Below, piece by piece: positions 61,607 to 64,000 of a stretch of DNA of 64,000 nucleotides (the stretch's first letter is position 1; the number at the start of each line of letters is the position of its first letter). Made by a program: the position numbers and the translations under genes. The notes beneath the pieces were generated by a model that worked only from the letters and a program-made list of their open reading frames with translations, was not told the origin of the DNA and did no database searches. This DNA comes from Kitasatospora sp. NA04385 (GTDB taxonomy: Bacteria > Actinomycetota > Actinomycetes > Streptomycetales > Streptomycetaceae), in NCBI RefSeq assembly GCF_013364235.1, contig NZ_CP054919.1, positions 4,542,808 to 4,606,807 of the forward strand, given 5' to 3'.

Positions 61607-62047
61607 ATGCCCCTGAGCGATCTGCCCTGGTGGCGCTGGCGGGCCCGGATCCGCTCGGCGCTGCACATGTTCTCCGACCCCGCCTTCCAGCGGGCGGCCT
61701 GGCTGGACGGCGGCCCCGGCGGCTACGGGGACGTCACCGACGCCGTGTACCGGCTGGTGGAGGACAGCTGGCTGGACCGCTGGTCGGCGGAGAAGTACGT
61801 GGGCTCGGTCTTCCGGGACTCCGCGGAGGCGGTCGCGGTGGACGCCGCGGTGCTGCGGGTGCTGCGGATCCTGCACCGGGTCGGCGCGGACGCCCGGGCC
61901 GCGGCGTACCTGGACCACCCGGACTGGCCGGAGGCGGTGCGGGCGGCCCGCGAGGCGCACCTGCGGCTGGCCGTCAACGACGGCGACGACCCGGACCTGC
62001 CGCCCCGGCCGCTGGACGAACTGCGGCAACTGACCGCGCGCGGCTGA
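61607..62047 (+). CDS. Conserved hypothetical protein
   Basis: This product of about 146 residues begins PLSDLPWWRWRARIRSALHM and is helical, with WSAEKYVGSVFRDS and LRILHRVGADARAAAYLDHP. I do not recognise its function. The start is uncertain: ATG 61598, ATG 61607 and GTG 61528 are in frame and none has a good ribosome site. It lies before purU on the same strand, about 150 bases away. Confidence 0.65.
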   Translation: MPLSDLPWWRWRARIRSALHMFSDPAFQRAAWLDGGPGGYGDVTDAVYRLVEDSWLDRWSAEKYVGSVFRDSAEAVAVDAAVLRVLRILHRVGADARAAAYLDHPDWPEAVRAAREAHLRLAVNDGDDPDLPPRPLDELRQLTARG

Positions 62048-62193
62048 GCGGTGGCCCCGCGAGGGCGCCGGAGGGCCGTCGGCGGGGGCCGCCGGGAGTC
62101 TCGGGTGGCGGGCGGCGGCCGCGCGCCGGAGCGATCTGTGCCAGGCTGGGCCGTTGCCCGTCGCCATCCGAACCCAGAAACGGGGCCCCCGAC

Positions 62194-63057
62194 ATGGAAG
62201 AGACCGCCCGCTCCCAGTACGTGCTGACGCTGTCCTGTCCCGACAAGCAGGGCATCGTGCACGCGGTCTCCAGCTACCTGTTCATGACGGGTTGCAACAT
62301 CATCGACAGCCAGCAGTTCGGCGACGCCGGCACCGGGCTGTTCTTCATGCGGGTGCACTTCTCGGCCGAGGAGCCGGTGACGGCGGAGAAGCTCCGGGCG
62401 AGCTTCGCGGCGATCGGCGCCTCGTTCCGGATGGAGTGGCAGATCCACGCCTCCGCGGAGCGGATGCGGGTGCTGCTGATGGTCTCCAAGTTCGGGCACT
62501 GCCTGAACGACCTGCTGTTCCGCACCCGGATCGGGGCGCTGCCGGTGGAGATCGCCGGGGTGGTCTCCAACCACACCGACTTCCAGGCGCTGACCGAGTC
62601 GTACGGCATCCCCTTCCACCACCTCCCGGTGACCCGGGACACCAAGGCGGAGGCCGAGCAGCGGCTGCTCGACCTGGTCGCCGAGGAGCGGGTCGACCTG
62701 GTGGTGCTGGCCCGCTACATGCAGGTGCTCTCGGACGACCTGTGCAAGGCGCTGTCCGGACGGGTCATCAACATCCACCACTCCTTCCTGCCGAGCTTCA
62801 AGGGCGCCAAGCCGTACCACCAGGCGCACGCCCGGGGCGTGAAGCTGATCGGCGCCACCGCGCACTACGTCACCGCCGACCTGGACGAGGGCCCGATCAT
62901 CGAGCAGGAGGTCGCCCGGGTCACCCACGACGTCACCCCCGAGCAGCTGGTGGCGCTCGGCCGGGACGTCGAGTGCCAGGCGCTGGCCCGCGCCGTGAAG
63001 TGGCACAGCGAGCGCCGGGTGCTGCTGAACGGCTCGCGCACCGTGGTGTTCGCCTGA
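62194..63057 (+). CDS. purU: Formyltetrahydrofolate deformylase
   Basis: This 287-residue protein has an N-terminal ACT domain (YVLTLSCPDKQGIVHAVSSY, residues 9-85) and a formyltransferase-like domain with the catalytic region INIHHSFLPSFKGAKPYHQA and the Asp in TADLDEGPIIEQ. It releases formate from 10-formyltetrahydrofolate, balancing one-carbon pools. A set of short degenerate repeats begins at its stop codon. Confidence 0.96.
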   Translation: MEETARSQYVLTLSCPDKQGIVHAVSSYLFMTGCNIIDSQQFGDAGTGLFFMRVHFSAEEPVTAEKLRASFAAIGASFRMEWQIHASAERMRVLLMVSKFGHCLNDLLFRTRIGALPVEIAGVVSNHTDFQALTESYGIPFHHLPVTRDTKAEAEQRLLDLVAEERVDLVVLARYMQVLSDDLCKALSGRVINIHHSFLPSFKGAKPYHQAHARGVKLIGATAHYVTADLDEGPIIEQEVARVTHDVTPEQLVALGRDVECQALARAVKWHSERRVLLNGSRTVVFA

Positions 63058-63143
63058 CGGGTGCCTGACCGGCGGACGTCCGCCCGGCGGACGTCCGGCT
63101 GACGGGTGCTCGGCTGGCGGGTGTTCGGCCGACGGGTGCTCAG
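63055..63143. repeat. Degenerate 15-17-bp repeats after purU
   Basis: Blocks such as CTGACGGGTGC, CTGACCGGCGGACGT, CCGCCCGGCGGACGT, CTGGCGGGTGTTC and CCGACGGGTGCTC recur about six times from the purU stop on. Confidence 0.6.
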
Positions 63144-63309
63144 TTCCCTTCCGCCGCCCGGTGTTCGACCGCCGGTGGACATTTGTAGGAAGGGTGGTTC
63201 GCTCGTGGCGGGCCGGTGCCCCGGGCGCCGTCGGCGGTACGGTCGGGGGTACCCGAGGGCCGGTGCCGCCGACCTGTCGTGCGAACCCCGGCAGGGTGAG
63301 CGGGACAGT

Positions 63310-63480
63310 ATGCACCGAGCCGTCCCCCGAACGCTGGAATATGCCCGAAGCTCTTGCTGCGATCCGGTCGCGGAATCATTCTGGGGCGTATTCGTGTCGA
63401 TGCCATGGGCAGTCCTGGTCGGTGACCCCCGCTTCGAGCGGCCGACCGGACCGGCGGGATCAAACGGGCCGAATACCTAG
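63310..63480 (+). CDS. Possible 56-residue protein
   Basis: An ATG-started frame encodes HRAVPRTLEYARSSCCDPVA, SFWGVFVSMPWAVLVGDP and a Pro/Gly-rich tail. Its third codon positions are less GC-biased than in most genes here and the ribosome site is weak, so it may not be a gene. It is upstream of, and ends 16 bases before, the HATPase start. Confidence 0.35.
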   Translation: MHRAVPRTLEYARSSCCDPVAESFWGVFVSMPWAVLVGDPRFERPTGPAGSNGPNT

Positions 63481-63496
63481 TGCGGGTGGTGGAGCG

Positions 63497-64000
63497 GTGC
63501 AGGTACTCCAGGTACAGCTGGCGGTCCAGGCGGACCCGGCGGAGGTGTCACGGGCCCGGCGGTGGGTCCGGGACCGGCTGCGGGCGGGCGGGATCGACCC
63601 GGACTCCCCGGTGGCGGAGACCCTGGTGCTGGTGGTCTCCGAGCTGGTCACCAACGCGGTGGTGCACACCGGCCGCCCGGCGGTGCTCCGGCTGCTGCTG
63701 CCGGTCGACCCCGCCGCCGCGCCGCCCGCCGTCCGGGTGGAGGTCGCCGACGCCAGCTGCGCCGCCCCCGCGCCCCGGCACGCCGGGGCCGACGAGGACG
63801 CCACCAACGGGCGCGGCCTGGAGCTGGTCGAGCTGCTCTGCGAGCGCTGGGGCTGGTACCCGGACGGCTCCGGCAAGCGGGTGTGGTGCGAGGTCGGCGA
63901 CCCGGACGGGCCGCCCTGCGCGCTGGCGGCGCAGCCGGCCGCCCGGTGGCTTCGGCGGCCCCGGTGGCCTCGGCCCGCTGAGCGGGCGGCCGCACCGGCC
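63497..64000 (+). CDS. HATPase_c_2-type ATP-binding protein (3' end outside window)
   Basis: The frame from GTG 63497 stays open to the window edge, 168 codons. It has the N box LVVSELVTNAVVHTG, the G1-like VEVADASCAAP and the G2 box DATNGRGLELVELLCERWGW, then KRVWCEV. These are GHKL boxes of RsbW-like anti-sigma factors and regulatory kinases. Arg/Pro-rich residues fill the last 25 codons. The start is uncertain because GGAG sits only two bases upstream of the GTG. Confidence 0.85.
   Translation, partial: MQVLQVQLAVQADPAEVSRARRWVRDRLRAGGIDPDSPVAETLVLVVSELVTNAVVHTGRPAVLRLLLPVDPAAAPPAVRVEVADASCAAPAPRHAGADEDATNGRGLELVELLCERWGWYPDGSGKRVWCEVGDPDGPPCALAAQPAARWLRRPRWPRPAERAAAPA

Overview
The window is very GC-rich, uses GTG and TTG starts freely, and carries a gene order typical of Streptomycetaceae (serC, citA and pdxH; a SIS protein beside a DmdR1-type regulator; purU; an FxsA peptide operon; TPR-type XRE regulators). 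It is a Streptomyces or Kitasatospora chromosome. All calls come from reading the sequence; no database search was run.

Layout. Positions 1-5147 hold the end of an unidentified gene, a P-type ATPase, a DUF2530 protein and an NCS2 purine permease. Positions 4998-19983 are an actinomycete integrative and conjugative element (AICE) inserted into the 3' end of the permease gene. A 15-bp direct repeat (4998-5012 and 19969-19983) marks its ends. The element supplies a diverged replacement for the last ~45 permease codons and a terminator; the original 3' end and terminator lie stranded at 19969-20170. The element carries a Nudix gene, a TPR-type XRE regulator with a divergent HATPase and a small membrane protein, a complete lasso-peptide operon (precursor, cyclase, peptidase, acetyltransferase), a transfer/replication core (SCO3933-type protein, FtsK-like translocase, HUH-type replication initiator), an AT-richer gene of unknown function and a large serine integrase that reads as frameshifted.

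Positions 20185-26090 form a second accessory block: a SLOG-like protein, another TPR-type XRE regulator, a decayed HATPase, a near-copy of the small membrane protein, then a P-loop kinase, a CYTH protein, a MoaA-like radical SAM enzyme and a VapBC pair. The same regulator/HATPase/small-protein front end therefore sits before two different enzyme operons, one inside the AICE and one just outside it. I infer that the second operon makes or processes a nucleotide-derived compound; I know of no described system with this make-up.

Positions 26185-42735 are mostly chromosomal: a fold-III PLP decarboxylase, a 21-unit tandem repeat array, a PucR-like regulator, an archaeal-type AspRS, a second SLOG protein, an FHA protein, MarR and MFS genes, a GNAT, ThpR, a GH35 beta-galactosidase, a TetR of the gamma-butyrolactone-receptor type, SerC, citrate synthase 2 and PdxH. 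Positions 42938-53870 are an FxsA/FxsB/FxsC/FxsT peptide system with an AAC(3)-like acetyltransferase and a convergent DUF4231/hydrolase pair; fxsB reads as frameshifted. Positions 53968-64000 return to ordinary genes: SIS protein, DmdR1-type regulator, a primase-polymerase-like protein, an NsdA-like regulator, a proline-rich membrane protein, an ABC substrate-binding lipoprotein, PurU and a truncated HATPase at the window edge.
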